DNA of 51,034 bases, from NCBI GenBank assembly GCA_030064795.1, contig JASJEI010000014.1, positions 1-51,034 on the forward strand. Direction: 5' to 3'. Under the pieces are notes generated by a model. The model saw nothing but the letters and a program-made list of their open reading frames with translations, had not been told where the DNA came from and did not search any database. Both the position numbers and the translations under genes were made by a program. The stretch comes from Pleurocapsa sp. MO_226.B13. GTDB taxonomy: Bacteria > Cyanobacteriota > Cyanobacteriia > Cyanobacteriales > Xenococcaceae. Each line of letters opens with the position of its first letter. Position 1 is the first letter of the stretch. Below are positions 9,232 through 17,850 of the stretch, piece by piece.

Positions 9232-10548
9232 TTAAAGGCGATCGCTGTAGTTTAATTCAGAGAAGGTAATCTTAAAACAAGTCCCTCCCTCTAGATCTAG
9301 TTCGATTTCTCCTTCTAGTTGTCTGGTCAAAATACGTACTAGGAGCAAACCCAAAGACTCGGTTTCATAAAAGTCGAAGTCTGGGGGGACTCCAATACCA
9401 TCATCTTTAATAGTTAAAATAATGTCACCTTGGTCTTGACGTTTGAGACTCAACCAAATATTACCTTGCTGGCGATCGACAAAGGCGTGTTCTAGGGCAT
9501 TAGTAACTAGTTCGTTGATAATTAAACCGCAGGAATTAGCTGTTTCAATATTTAGATGGATTTCTTGGGTATCTACAATCAAATTGATTCCCTGTTCTAG
9601 ATTAGCGTGGGCAGCGGATATTTTCTCTAGTAAAGCTTTGATATACAAACCCAAGTCAATCTCTTTGAGGTTTTCCGAACGATATAGCTGTTCGTGAACT
9701 AGTGCCATCGAATGAATCCGATCTTGGCTATTTTTGAGAATTTTAATAATTTCGGGGTCTTCAATCGAACTACTTTGAATTTCCAACAGACTAGAAACTA
9801 CTAAGAGATTATTTTTAACTCGATGGTAAATCTCTTTAAGTAATACCTCTTTTTCGGTTAGGGAGTTTTTAAGTTGTGTTTCTGCTTGTTTGCGTTCGAT
9901 AATTTCTTGTTGTAATTTGTGATTGCTTTGAGCTAGAAGAATTGTTCGTTGTTCTACTCTTTTTTCTAGTTCCAAATTGAGATTTTTTAAAGCCTTTTGG
10001 GCTGCGATCCTCTCTTGTGCTTCGGTTTCCAGTTTGGAGTTAATACTGCGCAATCTGGTTTGAATCGTTTTACGTTGCTCTATCTCTGCCGTGAGGATTT
10101 CATTTTGTCTGCTTAAGGTTTGGGTCATGTAGCGTAACTGTAGGTGTAGCTTGATGCGAGCCAATACTTCCGCAGGCTGAATGGGTTTGGTTACGTAGTC
10201 TACCGCCCCAACTTCAAACCCTTTGACTTTATCTTCGGTACTAGATAAGGCGGTCATAAAAATTACGGGAATATCTTGAGTTTCTGGATCGTTTTTGAGC
10301 CGACTACAGGTTTCATAGCCATCAATACCAGGCATTAAAACATCCAAGAGAATAATTCCTGGTTTGGCATATTTAGCTCGTTTTAAACTACTTTCTCCAT
10401 CCTGAGAAACTAACACGGTTAAGCCAGAATCTTCTAAATAATCAACAATTACTGATAAATTGGTAGGATTATCATCAACAATTAAGATATTGTGGTCTTT
10501 AAGGTCAAATTTAAAATTAAATCCGCTATTGTTTAAAATATTGGTCAT
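9232..10548 (-). CDS. Receiver domain-histidine kinase (HisKA_2 type)
   Basis: 438 residues. An N-terminal receiver (about 20-137) carries the acidic pair at DD25-26, phosphoacceptor Asp69 (ILLDVLMPG) and Lys121 (YVTKP). A coiled-coil linker (about 140-235) follows, then a HisKA_2-type dimerisation/phosphoacceptor region with His242 in EIYHRVKNNL and an HATPase domain with the N box (NELVTNALEHA) and DDGIGVPP. No sensory or membrane domain is seen, so it is cytoplasmic and takes its input through the receiver or a partner. It is divergent from tlyA, with about 70 bp between the starts. Its signalling partner is not in the neighbourhood. Confidence 0.88.
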   Translation of the reverse strand: MTNILNNSGFNFKFDLKDHNILIVDDNPTNLSVIVDYLEDSGLTVLVSQDGESSLKRAKYAKPGIILLDVLMPGIDGYETCSRLKNDPETQDIPVIFMTALSSTEDKVKGFEVGAVDYVTKPIQPAEVLARIKLHLQLRYMTQTLSRQNEILTAEIEQRKTIQTRLRSINSKLETEAQERIAAQKALKNLNLELEKRVEQRTILLAQSNHKLQQEIIERKQAETQLKNSLTEKEVLLKEIYHRVKNNLLVVSSLLEIQSSSIEDPEIIKILKNSQDRIHSMALVHEQLYRSENLKEIDLGLYIKALLEKISAAHANLEQGINLIVDTQEIHLNIETANSCGLIINELVTNALEHAFVDRQQGNIWLSLKRQDQGDIILTIKDDGIGVPPDFDFYETESLGLLLVRILTRQLEGEIELDLEGGTCFKITFSELNYSDRL

Positions 10549-10621
10549 GGAACTCGTTTTTAAAATAGCTATTTTGATTGACTAAGGTAAACTAAAAATA
10601 AATTATTGAGTCAGATAAGTC

Positions 10622-11422
10622 TTGGCAAAACAACGACTAGATAAACTATTAGTAACTCTTGAGCTTTGTGATTCTCGCGCCTTGGCACAGCGTTTAATTA
10701 GGGCAGGAAAAGTCAAGGTTAACCAAGAAATTGTCGATAAGCCAGGGACAGAAGTAAAAACAACTGCCCAAATTGAAGTTAAAGCCAAGCCTCCCTATGT
10801 CTCTCGTGGCGGAAACAAACTAATTAAGGCTTTAGAAATTTTTAAGATTGAAGTAAAAGATAGAATTTGTCTCGATGGTGGAATTTCAACTGGAGGATTT
10901 ACTGACTGTCTCTTACAATCTGGAGCTAAGCTGGTTTATGGAGTGGATGTAGGTTATGGACAAGTAGCTTGGAGTCTTCGCACCAGCGATCGCGTTATCC
11001 TCAAGGAAAGAACTAATATCAGACATTTGACCCCCAGTCAGTTGTATGGGGATGCACCTAGGGCAGATTTGGGAGTAATGGATTTATCGTTTATCTCTTT
11101 GACTAAGGTACTTGAGGCTTTCTGGAATTTGTTGATTTTGCCCAAAGAAGTGGTTTTGCTGGTAAAACCTCAATTTGAAGTAGGACGAGAACGGGTAGGA
11201 AAGAATGGTGTAGTCCGCGATCCTGAAGCTCGCGCCTTGGCAATTTGGCAAGTTTGGCAGACGGCAGAATCTCTAGGATGGCAATATCGAGGACTGACTA
11301 CCTCACCGATTCAAGGGCCAGCAGGTAATGTAGAATATCTCTTGTGGCTTAGTGCAGCTAGCTCGTTTAACTATCCAGCTTTAGAACTAGAGCAGATCGA
11401 GCAAATAATTAAATTTAACTAG
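10622..11422 (+). CDS. tlyA: TlyA family rRNA (2'-O) methyltransferase / hemolysin A homologue
   Basis: 266 residues from a TTG start at 10622, the only start that preserves the complete N-terminal S4 RNA-binding domain (residues about 3-65, RLDKLLVTLELCDSR). An FtsJ-like SAM-dependent methyltransferase domain follows, with motif I in LDGGISTGGFTDCLL and the later motif DLGVMDLSFISL. Family members methylate ribose in rRNA; the older hemolysin name comes from overexpression phenotypes. Length fits the family. Divergent from the receiver-histidine kinase, followed by an unrelated methyltransferase 69 bp downstream. Confidence 0.9.
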   Translation: MAKQRLDKLLVTLELCDSRALAQRLIRAGKVKVNQEIVDKPGTEVKTTAQIEVKAKPPYVSRGGNKLIKALEIFKIEVKDRICLDGGISTGGFTDCLLQSGAKLVYGVDVGYGQVAWSLRTSDRVILKERTNIRHLTPSQLYGDAPRADLGVMDLSFISLTKVLEAFWNLLILPKEVVLLVKPQFEVGRERVGKNGVVRDPEARALAIWQVWQTAESLGWQYRGLTTSPIQGPAGNVEYLLWLSAASSFNYPALELEQIEQIIKFN

Positions 11423-11491
11423 TATATTCACTTGTTAGTTGAGTAAAAGGCTGTAATATAATGCTTCTAAATATCTTGGTGACAAACTACT

Positions 11492-12448
11492 GTGATTTCA
11501 ACGGATAAACTAAAACCAGATTGGGCTGGAGAGGATTTACTTTCTCGCTTTGTGAATCTATTGATTAAAACCAAGCCGATTTATAGTATTATGCAACGGC
11601 AGGCGAGACTAGTATTGATTAAAACTGCCGAAAAAAATGGTATTCCTTGGCGCGATAACTATCAAGAATTAGAGCAATCAGGGGCAACAGAATTATTGGA
11701 TTCTTTAACCGATCGCAATCTGATTTATCCCGATTACTATCAAGTACCTTTTCATGCTTATGATGAAGGTAATCTTTGTTGGCAAGCAGCATTTGAAGCA
11801 GCTTCAGCTACTCATTCGATGGGATTACGAGTCTGGAAAGATGAGGATCTTACTTGGCAAGAAGCACAACAAAGACTACGCCATAGTTTTTATCGGGTGC
11901 TAGAACAATATACGCCTGCAACAATAACCAAGGTTCTCGATTTGGGATGTTCTGTAGGAATTTCTACCCTGGAATTGCATCGCTATTTCTCCCAAAGACA
12001 AAATACCCCGATTAACACTATTGGTTTGGATTTATCCCCCTATATGTTGGCAGTAGCTAAAACTACCGACACTAACGAAGAAATATCTCAATGGTTGCAT
12101 GGCTTGGGAGAATCAACAAAATTAGCAAGTAACTCTCTAGATCTAGTGACTCTGCAATTTGTCATCCACGAGTTACCCCGTCAAGCAACTAAAGAAATCT
12201 TCCAAGAAGTATTACGCATCCTCAAGCCAGGAGGGGTAATAGGCATTGTGGATAATAACCCTGCATCTGCTGTAATTCAAAATTTGCCTCCAGTGTTATT
12301 TACTCTAATGAAAAGTACCGAACCTTGGAGCGACGATTACTATACCTTTGATGTGGAAGCAGCCCTACAAGAAGTAGGTTTTGATTATCAAACTACTGTC
12401 GCCAGCGATCCTCGCCATCGCACGATTGTTGCTACTAAACCGCTATAA
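11492..12448 (+). CDS. Class I SAM-dependent methyltransferase
   Basis: 318 residues from a GTG start at 11492. Residues about 1-140 are a helical lead-in without a recognised domain. From about 148 the class I Rossmann fold starts with motif I VLDLGCSVGIST, an acidic residue closing strand 2 (GLDLSPYML) and motif IV/post regions VTLQFVIHELP and LKPGGVIGIVDNN. The pattern is that of Methyltransf_11/25 small-molecule methyltransferases; the substrate is unknown. It is followed directly by the repeat element at 12461. Confidence 0.85.
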   Translation: MISTDKLKPDWAGEDLLSRFVNLLIKTKPIYSIMQRQARLVLIKTAEKNGIPWRDNYQELEQSGATELLDSLTDRNLIYPDYYQVPFHAYDEGNLCWQAAFEAASATHSMGLRVWKDEDLTWQEAQQRLRHSFYRVLEQYTPATITKVLDLGCSVGISTLELHRYFSQRQNTPINTIGLDLSPYMLAVAKTTDTNEEISQWLHGLGESTKLASNSLDLVTLQFVIHELPRQATKEIFQEVLRILKPGGVIGIVDNNPASAVIQNLPPVLFTLMKSTEPWSDDYYTFDVEAALQEVGFDYQTTVASDPRHRTIVATKPL

Positions 12449-12499
12449 CCTTCTTAGATCGAGTACGGATGATTACTTTAAATTAAGGAACGCGCACCG

Positions 12500-12556
12500 T
12501 TGGGGACTTGGGAACTTGGGGAATTGCGGATTTGGGGACTTGGGGGATTGGGGAAG
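12500..12556. repeat. Tandem GGGGACTTGGGAACTT-type repeats
   Basis: Degenerate repeats of TTGGGGA / ACTTGGG units, about seven copies. The same unit in reverse complement occurs at 9085-9135. Lies inside element E copy 1. Confidence 0.6.
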
Positions 12557-12606
12557 TAATAAATAATCAGTAATAAGTGATTTACTCACTACTCCCTACT
12601 TCCCTT

Positions 12607-12679
12607 GTAGAGACGCGACGGGGCTTATAAATTCTTGAGGTTTCCTCAAGAAACAGCCCCTCATATATCGCGTCTCTAC
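12607..12679. repeat. Three-tier hairpin, GTAGAGACGCGA family
   Basis: Outer arms GTAGAGACGCGA (12607-12618) and TCGCGTCTCTAC (12668-12679) are perfect over 12 bp. Middle arms GGGGCT (12620-12625) and AGCCCC (12655-12660) pair next, and inner arms TTCTTGAGG (12632-12640) and CCTCAAGAA (12644-12652) close on a TTT loop. The outer arm is a variant of the GTAGAGACGTAATAT palindromes found at 34473, 35218 and 38776. Confidence 0.75.
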
Positions 12680-12864
12680 TCCCTATCTCCCTAATTCCCT
12701 ACCTCCTCACTTTTTTGGTTTTTAAGATTTACTTTACAAACAGTTTCTAAGCCAAAAAATTTAACTGTTCAACCGAACCCGATCTTAGATTGAGTCAATT
12801 CTCAGGTTGTCCACCAGATAAAACAGGGTATAATGAGAAATTGTGTCTAATTTATCTACAGCCC

Positions 12865-13068
12865 ATGCCTAAGCTAAAAACCAAAAAATCCGCTGCTAAG
12901 CGTTTTCGCGTCAGTGGTAGTGGTAAAAAAATTATGCGTCGTAAGGCGTTTAAAAATCATCTATTAGAGCGCAAAAGTAAAGAACGTACTCGTCGTCGCC
13001 TTTCTAATATTGCTGTAGTACACGAGACTGATGAAAAAGCAGTACGCACTATGATGCCTTATAGCTAA
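12865..13068 (+). CDS. rpmI: 50S ribosomal protein L35
   Basis: 67 residues starting [20 protein letters not shown], the classic L35 N-terminus, so the start at 12865 is preferred over the in-frame upstream start at 12790. The basic, helix-rich sequence with [16 protein letters not shown] is typical. It is followed by rplT after 68 bp, the usual rpmI-rplT pairing; infC is not adjacent here. Part of the large ribosomal subunit. Confidence 0.97.
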   Translation: MPKLKTKKSAAKRFRVSGSGKKIMRRKAFKNHLLERKSKERTRRRLSNIAVVHETDEKAVRTMMPYS

Positions 13069-13136
13069 CCAGCTTAGTTTGAGTAATAAATTTAGTTGTT
13101 AACCGCCCATTGAGCAAAATCGATCGAATATAAACT

Positions 13137-13490
13137 ATGAGTAGAGTTAAACGGGGTAACGTTGCCCGCAAACGCCGTAAAAAAATCTTGAAGCTAGCTA
13201 AAGGCTTCCGTGGTTCGCACTCCAAACTATTTCGCACTGCTAACCAGCAGGTAATGAAAGCATTGCGTAATGCCTATCGCGATCGCCGTAAACGCAAACG
13301 TGATTTTCGTCGCCTCTGGATTACTCGGATTAATGCAGCAGCTAGAATGAACGGTATGAGCTATAGTAAGCTCACTCACCAGCTAAAAAAAGCAGAAGTA
13401 GGTTTAAACCGCAAAATGTTAGCCCAACTAGCAATGGTAGACCCCGATGCTTTTGCTAAAGTCGTGGAAGTCGCTAAATCGGCAAGTTAA
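13137..13490 (+). CDS. rplT: 50S ribosomal protein L20
   Basis: 117 residues with the L20 hallmarks: [20 protein letters not shown] at the start, [14 protein letters not shown], the [13 protein letters not shown] motif and a C-terminal LAMVDPDAF. Length is standard. L20 binds 23S rRNA early in 50S assembly. Co-transcribed with rpmI; a terminator hairpin follows at 13534. Confidence 0.97.
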   Translation: MSRVKRGNVARKRRKKILKLAKGFRGSHSKLFRTANQQVMKALRNAYRDRRKRKRDFRRLWITRINAAARMNGMSYSKLTHQLKKAEVGLNRKMLAQLAMVDPDAFAKVVEVAKSAS

Positions 13491-13533
13491 ATCTGGATTT
13501 AGAATTAAATTAAATGGTTATAAATCCTTAAAG

Positions 13534-13567
13534 ACTCGGTTTTTACAACGAAGCCGAGTTTTTGCTC
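13534..13567 (+). terminator. Terminator after rplT
   Basis: Arms ACTCGG (13534-13539) and CCGAGT (13554-13559), extended by flanking A/T pairs, followed directly by TTTTTGCTCTTTT. Located 44 bp after the rplT stop, consistent with an intrinsic terminator for the rpmI-rplT operon. Confidence 0.7.
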
Positions 13568-13631
13568 TTTTCAAGAAGATTACTATTGCTTTGCTTGGTA
13601 ATCTTTAGATATCGAAACAGAATATAGATAT

Positions 13632-14150
13632 ATGCAGCGCGTAGTAATTATTGGTTCTTGTGGTGCAGGTAAGTCTACTCTATCAAAAGCTTTGGGTAAA
13701 AAACTAAATTTACCAGTGATTCACTTGGATAGTTATTATTGGCAACCAGGATGGCAAGCAAGCGATCGCCAAGAATGGGAAAAAATACAGCAAGAGTTAA
13801 TCAGAGGCGATTTTTGGATTATTGATGGTAACTATGGCAGTACTATGGATATTCGTTTAGCAGCAGCAGATACTATTATCTGGCTCGATTTCAATCGTTA
13901 TTTATGTTTGCGGCGAGTTTTTAAGAGGTCTTTACAGTATTTTGGCAAGGTAAGATCGGATATGGCTACTGGATGCCCCGAACGGCTCAACTGGGAATTT
14001 TTGCACTATGTCTGGAGCTTTCCTAGATTACATCGTCCCAGAATTATAGACAAGTTAGCTAAATATCAAGTTAATCAACAAATTATTATTCTGCACAATC
14101 CCCACCAGGTGTTAAATTTGCTTCATCAAACAAATGTACTAATAAAATGA
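13632..14150 (+). CDS. P-loop nucleoside/nucleotide kinase-like protein (topology modulation/FlaR-like)
   Basis: 172 residues. Walker A at the very N-terminus, GSCGAGKST (residues 8-16), followed by LNLPVIHLDSYYWQPGW, the signature of the adenylate kinase-related ATPases often annotated as DNA topology modulation protein FlaR. A second conserved area is FWIIDGNYGSTMDIRL and IIWLDFNRYLCLRRVFKR. The reaction in cells is not established for this group. Its stop overlaps the start of the next gene by 4 bp (ATGA), so the two are translationally coupled although the functions look unrelated. Confidence 0.8.
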   Translation: MQRVVIIGSCGAGKSTLSKALGKKLNLPVIHLDSYYWQPGWQASDRQEWEKIQQELIRGDFWIIDGNYGSTMDIRLAAADTIIWLDFNRYLCLRRVFKRSLQYFGKVRSDMATGCPERLNWEFLHYVWSFPRLHRPRIIDKLAKYQVNQQIIILHNPHQVLNLLHQTNVLIK

Positions 14151-14953
14151 AACAACGGCTTTTAAATCTTGTTACGGCGATAAGATGTTTACAAGTCCTT
14201 TCTTTGACTAGCTTAGCGATCGCTCTTTTAGCAGCTATCCCTCAGTTAATATTTGCCAGAGAACTTGCAGAAATTGAAGCCGAGGGAGAAATAAAAATAG
14301 CAGTCAAAGATAATCATCGTCCTCTTGGCTTTATCAATAAAGAAGGTAATTTGGTTGGTTTAGAAATCGATATTGCGCGTAAGCTAGCAGAAGAACTACT
14401 AGGAGATAAAGAAGCGGTAAATTTTTTCCCCGTCAACAATCAAGAAAGATTGCAGGTAGTTTTAGATGATGAAGTAGATCTGGCGATCGCTAAAGTATCT
14501 GTAACTACTCCTCGCGCCAGGCTAGTTGATTTTAGTCCCTATTACTATCTAGATGGAATCAGTATTATTACCAATAACCAAGATATAGAAAGTATTCAAG
14601 ATTTGACTCGCAGTAAAATAGCCGTACTGGAAAGATCGACCACTATTGCTGTAATACGCCACAGACTACCCAATGCCGATCTGGTGGGTGTAGAGTCTTA
14701 TCAGAAAGCTTTGAAGTTTATCGAAAATGGTAGGGCTGACGCTTTTGCTGGCGATCGCTCTATTCTCACTGGTTGGGTACAAGAATATCCGACTTATAAA
14801 CTACTACCAGCTAGACTTTCTGGGGCTGCATTGGCAATTGTCATGCCCAAAGGCTTACAGTATCAAGAATTACGCGAGAAAGTCAATCGGGCGATCGCGC
14901 TTTGGCAAGAATCGGGCTGGCTAGAAGAAAGAATTGAATATTGGGGACTTTGA
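14147..14953 (+). CDS. Periplasmic solute-binding protein (SBP_bac_3, amino-acid type)
   Basis: 268 residues. A signal peptide/anchor (about 15-38, SLAIALLAAIPQLIFA) precedes a family 3 solute-binding fold: IKIAVKDNHRPLGFINKEGN, GLEIDIARKLAEELLGDKEA, then VDLAIAKVSVTTPRARLVDF and DAFAGDRSIL. The conserved Arg of the amino-acid carboxylate pocket is plausible in TTPRARLVDFS. No permease or ATPase gene is adjacent, so it either serves a transporter elsewhere or is a sensor. Starts within the stop of the upstream kinase-like gene. Confidence 0.82.
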   Translation: MKQRLLNLVTAIRCLQVLSLTSLAIALLAAIPQLIFARELAEIEAEGEIKIAVKDNHRPLGFINKEGNLVGLEIDIARKLAEELLGDKEAVNFFPVNNQERLQVVLDDEVDLAIAKVSVTTPRARLVDFSPYYYLDGISIITNNQDIESIQDLTRSKIAVLERSTTIAVIRHRLPNADLVGVESYQKALKFIENGRADAFAGDRSILTGWVQEYPTYKLLPARLSGAALAIVMPKGLQYQELREKVNRAIALWQESGWLEERIEYWGL

Positions 14954-15025
14954 GAAGTCAGAAATCAAAATCAGAAGCCAGAAGTAAAACCTAGGTTTGT
15001 AAATCGAATTTAGCGTCGGTACTAA

Positions 15026-15067
15026 ATGTTAAGAAAAACGGCAAAGATGTTAAGAAAAACGGCCAAG
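15026..15067. repeat. Perfect-unit 21-bp tandem duplication
   Basis: ATGTTAAGAAAAACGGCAAA is followed immediately by a second copy differing by one base. It lies upstream of the outer-membrane protein gene. A 50-codon frame (15026-15178) runs through it (starting MLRKTAKMLRKTAKG) and overlaps the next gene out of frame; it has no supporting ribosome binding site and is not called as a gene. Confidence 0.55.
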
Positions 15068-15152
15068 GGAAATTTATCTAAAGTAACTGATAGTATTGAA
15101 GCTTATCAGAAGTATACTAAACATCGTAAAACTGATAGACTTCATTTAATTA

Positions 15153-16031
15153 ATGTTCAAAGCTATTTCAAAATCTAATCTTTGGATAATTGCCCGAAAT
15201 ACAACTCTAGCTGCGGCGGTAGTTCTGGGTTTGTCTCAAGGTGCAAAAGCAGACGATACTAAAACCTATGAAACTCTTCAGGTTTCTTGTAATCCTTTTG
15301 CTAGCAATAAGATCGATGCTCAATGTAGTTCCAATCTAGATATTAAACCCGAAGCCGAACAAATTGCTCAACGTCGTGGTAGACGCAGAAAAAGTAGGGT
15401 TCAAGGCTATTACGCTGGATTTGGTTTGGGTGTTGGTTTCCCTAGCGGTGAAATCGATTTTGGCGATATTGAAGAGATCGAATTTGATGATCCAGAATAT
15501 GACACGGCCTTTATAGGTAATATATTTGGCGGAATCAAATTTACCAAAAATCTTGCTGCCGATTTGGAATTTTTCTTGGCACTGGGTGGAGTAGATAGTG
15601 ATTCTTTAGACGATGCGTTTAACCAATTAGTTGCAAGTGTAGGGGCTGAAGGTGGTTTAGAAACAGACGGAGATTTCTCTGCTTTTGCACTATATATCAA
15701 CCCCAGATTTGAACTGCCATTATCCAGCAATGGTAAATTTAACGTGTATGTCAGTCCTGGAATTGGAATATCTCAGACCAACGTTAATTTTGAAGCACAA
15801 AGTGATATCGTTGACTTTGTCGATGATGAAGGCAACGATTTGAACATAGATACTGATGAGGATGCGAGTAATACTGGCTTTACCTTTCAAATCAAAGGTG
15901 GTGCTTCAGTTGCATTCAGCGATACTTTAGGAGCTTTTGCTCAGGTACGCTATACAAGTTTACCTACAGACGATGATTTTGACAGTATCAATATCTTTGG
16001 TACTGATGCGGGATTAAAATTCAGCTTCTAA
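15153..16031 (+). CDS. Outer-membrane beta-barrel protein
   Basis: 292 residues. A signal peptide (about 1-33, ending GAKADD) precedes a short cysteine-bearing segment and a basic stretch RRGRRRKSR (about 74-82). From residue 86 (GYYAGFGLGVGFPSGEI) alternating amphipathic strands rich in Gly, Phe and Asp run to a C-terminal aromatic (DAGLKFSF), the pattern of porin-like 8-10-strand barrels of the OmpA/P44-type. Very acidic loops. It is expected in the outer membrane; specific function unknown. Monocistronic, with a terminator at 16162. Confidence 0.75.
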   Translation: MFKAISKSNLWIIARNTTLAAAVVLGLSQGAKADDTKTYETLQVSCNPFASNKIDAQCSSNLDIKPEAEQIAQRRGRRRKSRVQGYYAGFGLGVGFPSGEIDFGDIEEIEFDDPEYDTAFIGNIFGGIKFTKNLAADLEFFLALGGVDSDSLDDAFNQLVASVGAEGGLETDGDFSAFALYINPRFELPLSSNGKFNVYVSPGIGISQTNVNFEAQSDIVDFVDDEGNDLNIDTDEDASNTGFTFQIKGGASVAFSDTLGAFAQVRYTSLPTDDDFDSINIFGTDAGLKFSF

Positions 16032-16161
16032 CTTGCATGAATTTCATTGCGCTAGTAGTGTTTAGAGTCGTTTTTAGCAGTTAGATTGATTTCAAGTTTT
16101 TAAAATTCTCATACTTACATTTACTTTTCTTAACCACACAGTAATAACAATAATAAAGATC

Positions 16162-16206
16162 AAGCCCTAAAGCACAATAGATTAGTCAACTTGAGGGCTT
16201 TTTTTT
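16162..16206 (+). terminator. Terminator after the outer-membrane protein gene
   Basis: Arms AAGCCCT (16162-16168) and AGGGCTT (16194-16200) followed by eight T residues. It separates the plus-strand barrel gene from the minus-strand tautomerase gene and could serve mainly the former. Confidence 0.7.
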
Positions 16207-16224
16207 ACTTAATTTGATTGGGAT

Positions 16225-16578
16225 TTAGCCAAAAGTACGCTCGTTCCAGCCCCACATATAGCCTTTGGCATCGGCAAATTCGATATAAATGCGATCGCTC
16301 GGCACATCTAGTTTTTCACTAATCTGACTGCAAAAATCCTGGCTCATGGCTTTGGTTTGAGAGGAACTCATATTGCCTACACTTTTGATTTCAACATAGC
16401 AGACAGGATCGAATGTACCCCCAAAGGACATTGGCACATCTGATTCAAAAGCAGTCATGACATAGGATTCTGGTTTACCTAAATGTTGGGCTAATTTAGC
16501 CGAGAGGCTACTAAGTAAGCTTTCGACGGCAGCTTTTTCGGGTTGCGACACGGAGGATTGAACTTTGATTAAAGGCAT
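16225..16578 (-). CDS. MIF-like / phenylpyruvate tautomerase family protein
   Basis: 117 residues, close to the usual length of the macrophage migration inhibitory factor family. The catalytic N-terminal proline is present after Met (MPLIKVQSSV), followed by SSLSAKLAQHLGKPESYVM and the closing RIYIEFADAKGYMWGWNERTFG. Family members tautomerise enol/keto substrates such as phenylpyruvate using Pro1; the natural substrate in cyanobacteria is unknown. Cytoplasmic, single gene. Confidence 0.88.
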   Translation of the reverse strand: MPLIKVQSSVSQPEKAAVESLLSSLSAKLAQHLGKPESYVMTAFESDVPMSFGGTFDPVCYVEIKSVGNMSSSQTKAMSQDFCSQISEKLDVPSDRIYIEFADAKGYMWGWNERTFG

Positions 16579-16617
16579 AGTTTTTTAACAAGTTTGTGAA
16601 CTGTAAACTACCTCAGC

Positions 16618-16860
16618 CTAAAGGCATGAGGCTTTTGGTAGCCCTTCAGCTATCGGACAAGCCAACAACTGAGAGCCTCTGGGCTGATTTACAGACAACC
16701 CCACTAATGCAATCATTTTCGAGCCGTTTTCGTCAGCATCACCAATCCAGCCACAAACTTTATTACTGCATTTAAAAGACTTATTGCTTCTTAAACCTAT
16801 ATGCAGGCAGCAGTTGCACGTCTTGGATGTATAAGCTGGATTGACCGCTAGTACCTCTGA
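16618..16860 (-). pseudogene. tnpB: TnpB (IS200/IS605 OrfB) C-terminal remnant
   Basis: The minus-strand frame reads VLAVNPAYTSKTCNCCLHIG, then FKCSNKVCGWIGDADENGSK and VNQPRGSQ: the zinc-ribbon (CxxC...CxxxCG) and terminal Asp region of TnpB. The rest of the nuclease (RuvC-like core) is absent and the upstream sequence does not continue the family. A dead end-fragment of an IS605-group element. Downstream bases (CTCAGCCTAAAGGCATGAGG, about 16612-16631) resemble the element's right-end area. Confidence 0.8.
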
Positions 16861-17015
16861 TTGTACAATAAATAAGGATGTGCTTCGCACGTTTTGTTTA
16901 TTGGCACGTTTTTCCTACATGCGGCGAACTATGCGCCTTTGTCGCCCTGAAGTATCGAGGCTTCCAAAGGTGCATTTTCGGTGAATTTTGCTGCACATTA
17001 TATGATGAGAACTAG

Positions 17016-17744
17016 TCACTTCTGAAAATGATCGCCGAGATAATATTGTTTAACCAAAGGATTGTTATAAAGCTCTTCGGCCGTACCATTTGCGAGAATC
17101 TGTCCATCTCGCATGACGTAAGCACGATCGGTAATTGCCAAGGTTTCACGAAAATTGTGGTCGGTAATCAGAATTCCCATTTGGCGATCGCGTAATTTGG
17201 CAATTATCTTTTGCATCTCGGCGACGGCGATCGGATCTACCCCCGCAAATGGTTCGTCTAGTAATAGATATTTTGGTCCATCTAGACCTGCTGCTAAGGC
17301 TCTGGCTAACTCGGTACGTCTTCTCTCTCCTCCTGAAACTAGAGAGCCGAGAGTGTTAGCTACTTTTTCTAACCGAAATTCTTTTAATAATTGCTGAAGA
17401 CGGACTGGTATAGCTGGTCTAGGTATTCCTGTCTGTTCTAAAACCAATAAAATATTATCCCGCACGCTCAGGTTCCGAAAAATACTCGCCTGCTGAGTTA
17501 AATAACCCATACCCAAACGCGCTCGTTGATGCAAAGCCAGAGGGGTTATATTTCGTTCGTTAAGCTTAACTATCCCCTCATTGGGTTTGACTAAACCCGT
17601 AGCAATATAAAATGTGGTGGTTTTACCCGCACCGTTGGGGCCGAGCAAACCAACTATTTCTCCTGGCAAAACTCGGAGATTAACCCGATTAACAATGCTT
17701 TTTTTGCCATAGGATTTGTGAATATTTTCTAAAACTAAAGCCAC
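17016..17744 (-). CDS. lptB: LPS export ABC transporter ATP-binding protein
   Basis: 242 residues. Walker A GLLGPNGAGKTTT, signature VSGGERRRTELARAL, Walker B KYLLLDEPFAGVD and the H-loop ITDHNFRETL are all present, and the sequence is of the LptB kind. LptB powers extraction of lipopolysaccharide from the inner membrane with LptFG. The LptA-like gene lies just upstream on the same strand, which supports this assignment over a branched-chain amino-acid ATPase. The membrane subunits are not in the window. Confidence 0.92.
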   Translation of the reverse strand: MALVLENIHKSYGKKSIVNRVNLRVLPGEIVGLLGPNGAGKTTTFYIATGLVKPNEGIVKLNERNITPLALHQRARLGMGYLTQQASIFRNLSVRDNILLVLEQTGIPRPAIPVRLQQLLKEFRLEKVANTLGSLVSGGERRRTELARALAAGLDGPKYLLLDEPFAGVDPIAVAEMQKIIAKLRDRQMGILITDHNFRETLAITDRAYVMRDGQILANGTAEELYNNPLVKQYYLGDHFQK

Positions 17745-17770
17745 GGTTTTTTTTGGTTGTTAGTGGTAGG

Positions 17771-17837
17771 GGGCGAACGGCGACGCGGTTGCGCAAGCAA
17801 GTCGTTAGACTCAGCTAATCCTTTAGGGCGTTCGCCC
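17771..17837. repeat. Inverted repeat between lptA and lptB
   Basis: GGGCGAACG (17771-17779) and CGTTCGCCC (17829-17837) are perfect 9-bp arms around about 49 bp that contain ACGCGGTTGCGCAAGC. It lies in the 106-bp gap between two genes expected to form one operon, so it may attenuate or process the transcript, or be a small repeat element. Confidence 0.55.
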
Positions 17838-17850
17838 GTACAGTTGTTAG

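Larger units (their letters stand above)
12461..12780. repeat. Interspersed element E, copy 1 (MITE-like)
   Basis: A 320-bp stretch filling the gap between the methyltransferase and rpmI. Its left end holds GTACGGATGATTACTT and its right end AACTGTTCAACCGAAC; the same two ends bound a 193-bp copy in reverse orientation at 35234-35426. The outermost bases are imperfect inverted repeats (GTACGG against CCGAAC) and each side is flanked by GATC (12457-12460 and 12781-12784), which could be a target duplication. Inside are a heptamer repeat array and a three-tier hairpin (listed separately). No open reading frame, so any movement would need a transposase supplied elsewhere. Confidence 0.6.

Noticed and set aside
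15026..15178. 50-codon frame MLRKTAKMLRKTAKG...
   Set aside because: Created by a 21-bp duplication, no ribosome binding site, and overlaps the outer-membrane protein gene start out of frame.
17771..17837. Inverted repeat as terminator of lptA
   Set aside because: Arms are 49 bp apart without a T-run; terminator structure is not convincing, so it is listed only as a repeat.
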